From DSNY01 sp016861185 (lineage in GTDB: Bacteria; Pseudomonadota; Gammaproteobacteria; Burkholderiales; Burkholderiaceae_F): a DNA stretch of 32,221 nucleotides. Below the pieces are notes generated by a model. That model did not search any database and was not told the origin of the DNA. It saw only the letters and a list, made by a program, of their open reading frames with translations. The DNA is taken from assembly GCA_030263275.1 (NCBI GenBank), contig SZOR01000038.1:1-32221 (forward strand), given 5' to 3'. The translations under genes and the position numbers were made by a program. Positions 24,414 to 32,013 of the stretch are shown here, piece by piece; position 1 is the stretch's first letter; each line of letters begins with the position of its first letter.

Positions 24414-24490
24414 CAGCGCCGCCGACTATCGAAAGTACAGACGCAGCCACAACAAGAAGCGAGGCGGCCAAGTCTGCGCCGCGTCTTGCC

Positions 24491-25774
24491 TCAATTCGGA
24501 ACCACCCGCCAGATCTCTCCGGCATCGGTGGCGATGTACAGACTGCCGTCGGGTCCCTGCACGAGCGAGCGGTAGCGCGCCGCGGGCAGGTTGTAAGGCG
24601 CGCTCGTGAGGTTGGTCGTTCCAATCCCCGTCCCGGCCGCGTCCAGCTCGAGGATCTCCAGCCGCTGGCCGCCCATGATGCCGACCGCGAGGCGGCCGTC
24701 CCAGGCCTTCCACTGCGAGCCGCTGAGGAATGTGCTCGGCCCCATGCCTTGCGAGCGCCCGTCGTTGTTCCAGGATGGACGCATCGCGTTCGGAAACTTG
24801 GCCGTGTCCGTCATCGGCGTGGGCGACCCGTTCGCCTGGTTCGACGTGTAGCCGCAGTAGTTGATCCCGTTCGTGCACAGCGGGTCCCAACCGCCATTGC
24901 CGCCGGCGACCAACGGCGTAACTTCGTCGCTGTGGCCCGGGCCGTGCTCGGAGACGAACGGCTGATCCGTGCCGGGCCTGAACGCGATTCCCTGCACGTT
25001 GCGGTGACCGTAGGTGAAGATCCGCGGATCGCCTCCGGACGGCGTGTTGTTCCCGGGCGCGGCCGCCCCGTTGCGGTCGACGCGCAGAACCTTGCCACCG
25101 AGGCGTGAGAGGTCCTGCGGCAGCGGGCCGCTGTGGTTGTCTCCGGTCGTGATGTACAGGTACCGATCCGGGCCGAAGCGGATGCGCCCACCGCTGTGAG
25201 CGCCGGCGCCACTCGGGTCGCCGTTCAGCCACGTGTTCTTGAAACTGATGTCCTGGACGATGTCGACTCGCTCGCCGACATTCGTGACTGTGGCGTTGAC
25301 TGTCAGTCGAACCACCCGATTCGTCCTCGGGTTGCTTCGCGTGGACGGCATGTAGACGTACACCGCGCGATTGACTGCAAAGTCCGGGTCGAGCGCGACG
25401 CCGTGCATCCCGCTCTGCCCCTCGCAGAAGAAGTCGTCGGCGATTGAGGCGGAACCCGCGGTGCCGAAGAGACGAACGACGTTGCCGTTGGGATGCCGCA
25501 CCGACAGACCGCGGCACTTTTCGGTGAAGAACAGATACTGGCCGTCCGCAGTGAACGCGAGATCCCAGGGGTTGGCAAGACTCGGTGCACCAGGTGCCGG
25601 CATGAACACCGAGCGCGTCAGCGTCGGCGCGACCGAGCCGCCGGGCGGCGGCGGAGAGGGCGGAGCGGGCGGCTGCGCGGAATTCGTCGAGTCGTTGCCG
25701 CCGGAGCAGCCGACCGCAGCGATCCCCGCGGCCACGCTCAACGAACACGAGAACAGCAACGCGAGACGGTTCAT
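24491..25774 (-). CDS. PQQ-dependent sugar dehydrogenase-like lipoprotein (GSDH family)
   Basis: This 427-residue exported lipoprotein has a signal peptide ending in the lipobox AVGC (Cys23), then a Ser/Pro-rich linker to about residue 48 and a six-bladed beta-propeller of the soluble aldose sugar dehydrogenase type (YliI-like). Landmarks are GMHGVALDPDF, HSGGRIRFGPDRYLYITTGD, GGKVLRVDRNG, IFTYGHRNVQGIAFRPGT, SEHGPGHSDEV and QGPDGSLYIATDAGEIWRV. The His and Arg of GHRN and the first His are those used for catalysis and PQQ binding in the family. Substrate is unknown. GGAGG is 7 bases before the ATG. It overlaps the mnmA stop as ATGA, so it is translated from the mnmA transcript. Confidence 0.9.
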   Translation of the reverse strand: MNRLALLFSCSLSVAAGIAAVGCSGGNDSTNSAQPPAPPSPPPPGGSVAPTLTRSVFMPAPGAPSLANPWDLAFTADGQYLFFTEKCRGLSVRHPNGNVVRLFGTAGSASIADDFFCEGQSGMHGVALDPDFAVNRAVYVYMPSTRSNPRTNRVVRLTVNATVTNVGERVDIVQDISFKNTWLNGDPSGAGAHSGGRIRFGPDRYLYITTGDNHSGPLPQDLSRLGGKVLRVDRNGAAAPGNNTPSGGDPRIFTYGHRNVQGIAFRPGTDQPFVSEHGPGHSDEVTPLVAGGNGGWDPLCTNGINYCGYTSNQANGSPTPMTDTAKFPNAMRPSWNNDGRSQGMGPSTFLSGSQWKAWDGRLAVGIMGGQRLEILELDAAGTGIGTTNLTSAPYNLPAARYRSLVQGPDGSLYIATDAGEIWRVVPN

Positions 25775-26952
25775 GACGGCACCTCCGCGGCGACTGCGCG
25801 AGCAGCCAGTCTAGGCGCAGGGCTACCCCTGATCACTCCGCCGCCCAGACTAACTTCGCCTTGGTAAAGCACGGCGGATTGCCCGGGCGTCACCGCCCAT
25901 TGCGGCTCGTCGAAGACGAGCTCGAACGCCTCGCCTTCGACGCGCGTGACGACGCAGGCCGCATCGGTCTGCCGGTAGCGCGTCTTCGCGGTGAGCCGCG
26001 TCCCCGCCGCGGGCGGTTCCCCCGCGATCCACGATGCATCGGCTGCGTGCAATCGATCGCTCATCAGCCACGGATGATCGTGGCCCTGCACGACCCACAG
26101 CGTGTTGGTCGCCATGTCCTTGCGCGCGACGAACCACGGTTCGCCCGAGCCGCCTTTCGTGCCGCCGACGCCGATGCCCTTGCGCTGGCCGATCGTGTAG
26201 AAGGTCAGCCCCACGTGCTCGCCGATCACGGTGCCGTCGGGCGTCTTGATCGGTCCCGGCTGCATCGGCAGGTAGCGGTTCAGGAACGCGCGGAACGGCC
26301 GCTCGCCGATGAAGCAGATGCCGGTCGAGTCGCGTTTGGCCGCGTTCGGCAGACCGATCGAGCGCGCGATCTCGCGCACCTGCGTCTTGCGCAGGTGCCC
26401 GACGGGGAAAAGAGTCTTCGCGAGCTGCGACTGGTTCAGCCGATGCAGGAAGTAGCTCTGATCCTTGTTCGGATCGACGCCGCGCAGTAGCTCGAAGCGG
26501 CCGTTGCCAGCGCGCGCTTGCGCACGCTCCTCATCATGCGCGATGCGCCCGTCACTTGTGACGACGCGCACGCGCGCGTAGTGGCCGGTCGCGATGCGTT
26601 CGGCGCCGAGCGCGATCGCGTGGTCGAGGAAGGCCTTGAACTTGATCTCGGCGTTGCACAGCACGTCGGGGTTGGGCGTGCGGCCGGCCGAGTACTCACG
26701 CAGGAACTCCGCGAACACGCGGTCCTTGTATTCGGCCGCGAAGTTCACCGCCTCCAGGTCGATACCCAGCACGTCGGCCGCGGCGGCCGCATCGATCCAG
26801 TCCTGCCGAGTCGAGCAGTACTCGTCGTCATCGTCGTCTTCCCAGTTCTTCATGAACAAGCCGACGACTTCGTAGCCCTGCTGCTTCAGCAGATACGCGG
26901 CAACGGACGAGTCGACGCCGCCCGACAAGCCGACGACGACGCGCGCCTTCAT
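25771..26952 (-). CDS. mnmA: tRNA-specific 2-thiouridylase MnmA
   Basis: MnmA thiolates U34 of tRNA Lys, Glu and Gln. The 393-residue protein has the PP-loop VVGLSGGVDSSVAAYLLKQQ, the catalytic cysteines in NPDVLCNAEIKFK and DSTGICFIGERPF, GHYARV, and KDQSYFLHRL. The C-terminal beta-barrel ends about 15 residues later than usual (RGSPAPRLAARAVAAEVPS), because the stop lies at the start of the next gene. A NUDIX gene lies upstream, with a palindromic repeat in the 120-base gap just before the mnmA ATG. Confidence 0.97.
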   Translation of the reverse strand: MKARVVVGLSGGVDSSVAAYLLKQQGYEVVGLFMKNWEDDDDDEYCSTRQDWIDAAAAADVLGIDLEAVNFAAEYKDRVFAEFLREYSAGRTPNPDVLCNAEIKFKAFLDHAIALGAERIATGHYARVRVVTSDGRIAHDEERAQARAGNGRFELLRGVDPNKDQSYFLHRLNQSQLAKTLFPVGHLRKTQVREIARSIGLPNAAKRDSTGICFIGERPFRAFLNRYLPMQPGPIKTPDGTVIGEHVGLTFYTIGQRKGIGVGGTKGGSGEPWFVARKDMATNTLWVVQGHDHPWLMSDRLHAADASWIAGEPPAAGTRLTAKTRYRQTDAACVVTRVEGEAFELVFDEPQWAVTPGQSAVLYQGEVSLGGGVIRGSPAPRLAARAVAAEVPS

Positions 26953-26956
26953 CGAA

Positions 26957-27044
26957 CCCCCCTTTTGTAAAGGGGGGTAGGGGGGATTTCTTTATTCGCA
27001 ACAAACGAGAAAATCCCCCCCAGCCCCCCTTTTTCAAAGGGGGG
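26957..27044. repeat. C/G-run inverted repeat before mnmA
   Basis: The left arm (26957-26989) and right arm (27011-27044) are near-perfect inverted copies, and each contains its own small hairpin (CCCCCCTTTTGTAAAGGGGG and CCCCCCTTTTTCAAAGGGGG). A 21-base AT-richer loop separates them. It starts 5 bases upstream of the mnmA ATG, so it replaces the normal ribosome-binding region of that gene. The wording matches a repeat type found widely across bacterial genomes. Confidence 0.85.
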
Positions 27045-27073
27045 AGGAGTAGAGGGTGGCATGCGAGAGGCCG

Positions 27074-27559
27074 TCATCGATCGTCGATCACAGTCGGATG
27101 CGTGTACACGAGTTCGATCGGATAGCGCTGTCCGCGCAGGTAGTCCTCGACGCACTTCATCACGAGCGGGCTGCGATGCTCGTGCGAGCGGGCGCGCAAC
27201 TCCTCCGGCGTGAGCCACAGCGTGCGCAGGATGCCGTGGTCGAGCGCGCGGCCGGCGATGCGTTCGCCCAGCTCGCCGATGAAAGCGAAGCGCAGGTAGG
27301 TCACGTCGTCGCGCTCAGCGCCGTTGCGCGCGTGGCGGAACATGTAGACGCCGAGAAGCTGCGTCGGTACGAACGGATGCGCGGTTTCCTCGAGCGTCTC
27401 GCGCGCGCACGCGGCCGCGAGCGACTCTCCCGGATCCAGATGCCCGGCCGGCTGGTTGATGCGGATGCCGTCGCTCGTCCGCTCCTCGACCAGCAGGAAG
27501 CGCTGCTCGCGTTCGACGATCGCGGCGACGGTGACCGACGGCTTCCAGACGTTCGACAT
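27074..27559 (-). CDS. NUDIX hydrolase (NudJ-like)
   Basis: A 161-residue pyrophosphohydrolase. The Nudix box GHLDPGESLAAACARETLEE, followed by TA, fits G-x5-E-x7-RE-x2-EE. N-terminal VAAIVEREQRFLLVEERTSD and the later TLWLTPEELRARSHEHRSPL resemble phosphatase NudJ. NudJ-type enzymes act on thiamine precursor and nucleoside phosphates; the exact substrate is not fixed by sequence. It precedes mnmA on the same strand, a pairing usual in betaproteobacteria, and is divergent from pntAA. Confidence 0.92.
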   Translation of the reverse strand: MSNVWKPSVTVAAIVEREQRFLLVEERTSDGIRINQPAGHLDPGESLAAACARETLEETAHPFVPTQLLGVYMFRHARNGAERDDVTYLRFAFIGELGERIAGRALDHGILRTLWLTPEELRARSHEHRSPLVMKCVEDYLRGQRYPIELVYTHPTVIDDR

Positions 27560-27702
27560 GGATCAAGGCGCAGGCGCCGTTGCGGGCGTTCCGCTAGAGG
27601 GGACGCGGCGATTCGCGTAAGCTAGATTTTATTCGCAAGCAGTCTCGTACCGACGCACGAAAGCCGCCGCCGGCGGCAACAACAAGCGGGGGAGCATCCC
27701 AG

Positions 27703-28821
27703 ATGAGAATCGGAGTACCGGCCGAAACGCGCCCGGGAGAAACGCGCGTGGCCGCCACGGCGGAGACGGTCAAGAAACTCGTCGCCGGCAAACACGAAGT
27801 CGTCGTGCAGGCGGGGGCCGGCATCCGCGCCGCGCAGACCGACGCGATGTACACGGCCGCGGGCGCGACGATCGGAACCGCGGCCGACGCGTTCGGCGCC
27901 GAGCTCGTGCTCACGGTGCGGCGCCCCGAAGCGGCGCAGCTCGCGACGATGAAAAAGGGGGTCGCGCTCGTCGGCATGCTCGAGCCGTTCGACGGCGAGG
28001 GCATCGCCGCGATGAACGCCGCGGGGCTGACGGCCTTCGCGCTCGAAGCCGCGCCGCGCACGACGCGCGCGCAGAGCATGGACGTGCTGTCCTCGCAGGC
28101 CAACATCGCCGGCTACAAGGCCGTGATGCTTGCGGCCAACACCTACGGCCGGCTGATGCCGATGATGATGACGGCGGCCGGCACGATCAAGGCCGCGCGC
28201 GTCGTCGTGCTCGGCGCCGGCGTGGCGGGCCTGCAGGCGATCGCCACCGCCAAGCGGCTCGGCGCCGTGATCGAAGCGAGCGACGTTCGCCCCGCGGTCA
28301 AGGAGCAGGTCGAATCGCTCGGCGCCAAGTTCATCGACGTTCCGTACGAGACCGAAGAGGAGCGCCAGATCGCCGAAGGCGTGGGCGGGTACGCGCGACC
28401 GATGCCCGACAGCTGGATGAAGCGGCAGGCGGCCGAGGTCGCCAAGCGCATCGCCGCGGCCGACATCGTGATCACGACCGCGCTGATCCCCGGCCGCAAG
28501 GCGCCGGTGCTCGTGACCGAAGAGATGGTCAAGAGCATGAAGGCCGGCTCGGTGATCCTCGACATGGCGGTCGAGCAGGGCGGCAACTGCGCGCTGTCGG
28601 AGGCGGGCAAGACCGTGACGAAGCACGACGTGCAGATCATCGGGCTGCCGAACCTGCCCGCGCTGGTGCCGGCCGACAGCTCCGCGCTGTACGCGCGCAA
28701 CGTGCTCGACTTCCTCAAGCTCGTCTTCGACAAGGACGGCAGGTTCACGGTCAACCTGGAGGACGACATCGTCGCCGCCTGCCTGATGTGCATGGGCGGC
28801 GAGATCCGGAGGAAGGCGTGA
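27703..28821 (+). CDS. pntAA: NAD(P) transhydrogenase, alpha-1 (NAD-binding) subunit
   Basis: This is domain I of the proton-translocating transhydrogenase, which moves hydride between NADH and NADP+. It has 372 residues: MRIGVPAETRPGETRVAATA, the Rossmann loop VVVLGAGVAGLQAIATAKRL, SDVRPAVKEQVESLGAKF, the mobile loop near GYARPMPDSW, and VILDMAVEQGGNC. Unlike E. coli PntA it stops before the membrane part, which is a separate gene (alpha-2). GGGGGAG lies 8 bases before the ATG. It is first in the pntAA-pntAB-pntB-pncA operon. Confidence 0.96.
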   Translation: MRIGVPAETRPGETRVAATAETVKKLVAGKHEVVVQAGAGIRAAQTDAMYTAAGATIGTAADAFGAELVLTVRRPEAAQLATMKKGVALVGMLEPFDGEGIAAMNAAGLTAFALEAAPRTTRAQSMDVLSSQANIAGYKAVMLAANTYGRLMPMMMTAAGTIKAARVVVLGAGVAGLQAIATAKRLGAVIEASDVRPAVKEQVESLGAKFIDVPYETEEERQIAEGVGGYARPMPDSWMKRQAAEVAKRIAAADIVITTALIPGRKAPVLVTEEMVKSMKAGSVILDMAVEQGGNCALSEAGKTVTKHDVQIIGLPNLPALVPADSSALYARNVLDFLKLVFDKDGRFTVNLEDDIVAACLMCMGGEIRRKA

Positions 28822-28826
28822 GCGTC

Positions 28827-28906
28827 ATCCCGGCCGCGCGCTGCCGGCCGGGATCGCACGCAAGGCGGCATTCGAATTCAATCCGAGTTCCGGCTGCGGC
28901 CGGAAC
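28827..28906. repeat. pair of palindromes between pntAA and pntAB
   Basis: ATCCCGGCCG (28827-28836) pairs with CGGCCGGGAT (28845-28854), and GTTCCGGC (28887-28894) pairs with GCCGGAAC (28899-28906) around TGCG. Two related GC-rich hairpins in one gap form a doublet, lying between the stop of pntAA and the ribosome site of pntAB. Confidence 0.65.
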
Positions 28907-28928
28907 CAATCACAAAGGGAGGTAGCGA

Positions 28929-29237
28929 GTGGAAGCGGTCAGTCCCACCGTCGTCAACCTGATCATCTTCGTGCTGGCGATCTACGTCGGCTACCACGTC
29001 GTGTGGAACGTGACGCCGGCGCTGCATACGCCGCTGATGAGCGTGACCAACGCGATCTCGGCGATCGTCATCGTCGGCGCGATGCTCGCCGCCGCGATGA
29101 CCGAAACCGGGCTCGGCAAGAGTATGGGAGTGCTCGCGGTCGCGCTCGCCGCGGTCAACGTGTTCGGCGGATTCCTCGTGACGCGGCGGATGCTCGAGAT
29201 GTTCAAGAAGAAGGAACCCAAAGGGGAGAAGAAATGA
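28929..29237 (+). CDS. pntAB: NAD(P) transhydrogenase, alpha-2 (membrane) subunit
   Basis: A 102-residue inner-membrane subunit carrying the domain II helices that PntA has at its C-terminus. Three hydrophobic helices are visible (VVNLIIFVLAIYVGYHVVW, ISAIVIVGAMLAAAMT, GVLAVALAAVNVFGGFLV), followed by the usual RRMLEMFKKKEPK end. PLMSVTNAISAIVIVGA is strongly conserved in the family. The start is GTG 28929 with GGGAGG 7 bases before it. Confidence 0.93.
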   Translation: MEAVSPTVVNLIIFVLAIYVGYHVVWNVTPALHTPLMSVTNAISAIVIVGAMLAAAMTETGLGKSMGVLAVALAAVNVFGGFLVTRRMLEMFKKKEPKGEKK

Positions 29238-29246
29238 GCACGGCGT

Positions 29247-29320
29247 CCGTCGCCCCGGCGCAGGCCGGGGCCCAAGTACGAAGGCACGATGATTGGGTCG
29301 CGGCCCGCGCCGGGACGACG
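29247..29320. repeat. gene-less inverted pair of the GIY-YIG-type repeat
   Basis: Bases 29247-29275 are identical in all 29 positions to the left repeat of the GIY-YIG unit (16768-16796). After a 17-base spacer, 29293-29321 is an inverted copy matching the right GIY-YIG repeat in 23 of 29. The unit fills the gap between pntAB and pntB and ends 17 bases before the pntB ATG. Confidence 0.85.
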
Positions 29321-29337
29321 CATGCCGGAGGCCGGCG

Positions 29338-30768
29338 ATGACACTCAGCCTCAACGTCGTCATCCTGCTGTACCTGGTCGCGTCGGTCTGCTTCATCCAG
29401 GCGCTCAAGGGCCTGTCGCATCCGACGACCTCGCGCGCGGGCAACGTGTTCGGCATGGTCGGCATGGCGATCGCGATCGCGACGACCGTCGCGCTCGTGT
29501 ACAAGCTGCGGCCCGACATCGCGACCGCCGGCATGGGCTGGATCCTGCTCGGCATGGTCGTCGGCGGTGCGGTCGGAACGACGATCGCGTTCCGCGTCGA
29601 GATGACCAAGATGCCGGAGATGGTCGCCTTCATGCACTCGATGATCGGCTTGGCGGCGGTGTTCATCGCGATCGCTGCGGTCGCCGAGCCGTGGGCCTTC
29701 GGCATCGTCGAGCGCGGCGCCGCGATCCCGGTCGGCAACAAGTTCGAGCTGTTCATCGGCGCCTTCGTCGGCGCGATCACCTTTTCCGGTTCGGTCATCG
29801 CGTTCGGCAAGCTGGCGGGCAAGTACAAACTGCGTGTGTTCCGCAGCGCGCCGGTCGTCTTCCCGGGCCAGCACATGCTGAATCTCGCGCTCGCGCTGGC
29901 GATGCTCGCGTTCGGGCTGTGGTTCGTCGTCACGCAGGCGTGGCTGCCGTTCTGGGTGATGCTCGTGATCGCCTTCGTGCTGGGCGTGCTGATCATCATC
30001 CCGATCGGCGGCGCCGACATGCCGGTCGTGGTGTCGATGCTGAACAGCTATTCCGGGTGGGCGGCGGCAGGCATCGGCTTCTCGCTGAACAACTCGATGC
30101 TGATCATCGCCGGCTCGCTGGTCGGCTCCTCGGGCGCGATCCTGTCGTACATCATGTGCCGCGCGATGAACCGCTCGTTCTTCAACGTGATCCTCGGCGG
30201 CTTCGGCCAGGAAGGCGGCACCGTCGCGGCGGCCGCGCAGCAGCGGCCGGTCAAGAGCGGATCGCCCGAGGACGCGGCGTTCCTGCTCGCCAACGCCGAA
30301 AGCGTCATCATCGTTCCGGGCTACGGCCTGGCGGTCGCGCGCGCGCAGCACCCGCTGAAGGAACTCGCCGACCGCCTGATCGAAAAGGGCGTCAACGTGC
30401 GCTACGCGATCCATCCGGTCGCCGGCCGCATGCCGGGGCACATGAACGTGCTGCTCGCCGAAGCCGAGGTGCCGTACGACCAGGTGTTCGAAATGGAGGA
30501 CATCAACCCGGACTTCAGCGACACCGATGTGGTGCTCGTGCTCGGCGCCAACGACGTGGTCAACCCGGCCGCGAAGGACCCCAAGTCGCCGATCGCGGGC
30601 ATGCCGATCCTGGAGGCGCACAAGGCGCGCCAGGTCATCGTGAACAAGCGCTCGATGGCCGCGGGCTACGCGGGGCTGGACAACGAGCTGTTCTACATGG
30701 ACAAGACGATGATGGTCTTCGGCGACGCGAAGAAGGTCGTCGAGGAGATGGTCAAGGCGGTGGAGTAG
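29338..30768 (+). CDS. pntB: NAD(P) transhydrogenase, beta subunit
   Basis: This inner-membrane and NADP-binding subunit completes the transhydrogenase. In 476 residues there are about nine hydrophobic helices up to residue 300 (from LNVVILLYLVASVCFIQALK; GGADMPVVVSMLNSYSGWAA is the proton-channel hallmark), then domain III with VIIVPGYGLAVARAQHPLKE, YAIHPVAGRMPGHMNVLLAE, VVLVLGANDVVNPAAKD and NKRSMAAGYAGLDNELFY. GGAGG is 7 bases before ATG 29338, just past the repeat pair. The stop TAG abuts the pncA ATG. Confidence 0.97.
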   Translation: MTLSLNVVILLYLVASVCFIQALKGLSHPTTSRAGNVFGMVGMAIAIATTVALVYKLRPDIATAGMGWILLGMVVGGAVGTTIAFRVEMTKMPEMVAFMHSMIGLAAVFIAIAAVAEPWAFGIVERGAAIPVGNKFELFIGAFVGAITFSGSVIAFGKLAGKYKLRVFRSAPVVFPGQHMLNLALALAMLAFGLWFVVTQAWLPFWVMLVIAFVLGVLIIIPIGGADMPVVVSMLNSYSGWAAAGIGFSLNNSMLIIAGSLVGSSGAILSYIMCRAMNRSFFNVILGGFGQEGGTVAAAAQQRPVKSGSPEDAAFLLANAESVIIVPGYGLAVARAQHPLKELADRLIEKGVNVRYAIHPVAGRMPGHMNVLLAEAEVPYDQVFEMEDINPDFSDTDVVLVLGANDVVNPAAKDPKSPIAGMPILEAHKARQVIVNKRSMAAGYAGLDNELFYMDKTMMVFGDAKKVVEEMVKAVE

Positions 30769-31386
30769 ATGTCGCCCGACAGCCTGCTGCTCGTCATCGA
30801 CGTCCAGAACGACTTCCTGCCGGGCGGCGCGCTCGCCGTACCGCGCGGCGACGAAGTCGTTGCCGTGATCAACCGGATCGCGCGCAAGTTCGAAAACGTC
30901 ATCCTGACGCAGGACTGGCACACGCCGAACCACGTCTCGTTCGCCTCGTCGCACCCGGGCAAGAAGCCGTTCGAGACGACGCAGCTCGCGTACGGGGCGC
31001 AGGTGCTGTGGCCCGATCACTGCGTGCAGGGCACGCGCGGCGCGGACTTCGCCGCGGCGCTCGACGTGCCGCACGCGCAGGCGATCGTCCGCAAGGGCTA
31101 TCACGCGCACACCGACAGCTACTCGGCGTTCGTCGAAGCGGACCGACAAACGCCGACGGGCCTGGCCGGACTGCTGCGCGAACGCGGTATCACGACCGTC
31201 TACTGCTGCGGGCTCGCGACCGACTTCTGCGTCGCATGGAGCGCGCTCGACGCGAAGGCGGCGGGCTTCGAGACCTACGTGATCGAAGACGCGTGTCGCG
31301 CGATCGACACCGCCGGCTCGCTCGCCGCCGCGCGCGCGGCGCTCGCGCAGGCGGGCGTGGCGTTCGTGACCTCCGACGCGCTCTGA
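30769..31386 (+). CDS. pncA: nicotinamidase (bifunctional nicotinamidase/pyrazinamidase type)
   Basis: PncA hydrolyses nicotinamide to nicotinate for NAD salvage. The 205-residue isochorismatase-fold protein has the triad Asp11 (VIDVQNDFLPGGAL), Lys109 (IVRKGYHAHTDSYSAF) and Cys154 (GLATDFCVAWSALDA). Metal ligands are Asp49 and His51 (TQDWH) and His84 (WPDHCVQGT). Its ATG directly follows the pntB stop (TAGATG), so it is translationally coupled to the transhydrogenase, giving an operon for NAD(P) balance and recycling. Confidence 0.95.
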   Translation: MSPDSLLLVIDVQNDFLPGGALAVPRGDEVVAVINRIARKFENVILTQDWHTPNHVSFASSHPGKKPFETTQLAYGAQVLWPDHCVQGTRGADFAAALDVPHAQAIVRKGYHAHTDSYSAFVEADRQTPTGLAGLLRERGITTVYCCGLATDFCVAWSALDAKAAGFETYVIEDACRAIDTAGSLAAARAALAQAGVAFVTSDAL

Positions 31387-31410
31387 GCGCGATCGAAGGC
31401 ATCGGGTCCG

Positions 31411-31518
31411 TACCAACATCGCGTTAACGCGATGTTGGTAAGCACACGGCGCCCTTGGACACGTTACGCGCGCGCGATGTTCCGCGCGCGTTTCGCATCG
31501 CGAGCGATTCGAACATCG
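31411..31518. promoter_or_regulatory. 30-base perfect palindrome and repeated half-sites
   Basis: Bases 31411-31440 are a perfect 30-base palindrome, centre GTTAAC, with half-site AACATCGCG at 31415-31423 and its complement at 31428-31436. The 9-mer recurs as CGCGATGTT at 31471-31479 and AACATCGCG at 31510-31518, so four copies lie within 104 bases, upstream of the small periplasmic gene. There is no T run, so a terminator is less likely than a set of protein-binding sites, but a dispersed repeat is possible. Confidence 0.5.
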
Positions 31519-31617
31519 CGATTAGCGGATCGTGTGGATTCCGCTCGCGCCCCGCGTCGCCTACCTTGACTGCACGCGCCCTTGAGCGCGTTGCCACGTT
31601 TCCGATGGAGGTGCGAC

Positions 31618-31878
31618 ATGAAAAGGATCTCGCTTGTCCTGCTGAGCGCCGCGAGCTGCGGCTTCGCGTTGCCTGTTTTCGCGCAGCCTGCCGACTGCGC
31701 GGCGGAGATCAGGAAGGTCGACGAAGCGCTGGCCAAGGGCCCGCAGGTCGACGCCGACAAGCTGCAGCAGGTGCGCAAGCTGCGCGACGACGCCGAGAAG
31801 CTGCGCGCCCAAGGCAAGAACGCCGAGTGCGTCGCGACGATCGAGCGCGCAAAGGCGATGCTCAAGCTCGGCACCTGA
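31618..31878 (+). CDS. small periplasmic hypothetical protein
   Basis: An 86-residue protein with a clear Sec signal peptide (MKRISLVLLSAASCGFALPV, then FAQ), leaving about 63 mature residues. The mature part is helical and charged: ADCAAEIRKVDEALAKGPQV, KLQQVRKLRDDAEKLRAQGK, NAECVATIERAKAMLKLGT. Two cysteines in similar contexts (DCAAEI, ECVATI) suggest two helices joined by a disulfide. I do not recognise a named family; similar proteins occur in betaproteobacteria. GGAGG is 7 bases before the ATG at 31618. Confidence 0.8.
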   Translation: MKRISLVLLSAASCGFALPVFAQPADCAAEIRKVDEALAKGPQVDADKLQQVRKLRDDAEKLRAQGKNAECVATIERAKAMLKLGT

Positions 31879-32013
31879 TCGGCGGTACGGTGCCGGCGGC
31901 GGTGATGCGCGTCACCCGCGAAGCGGGCGGAGGGAGGTCGGACAGCGTCGATTGAAGTAGCCTTGTCGCGTTCGCCGCGGCGACGCGCCGCGCGGCGCGA
32001 CGCTTCACCGACC

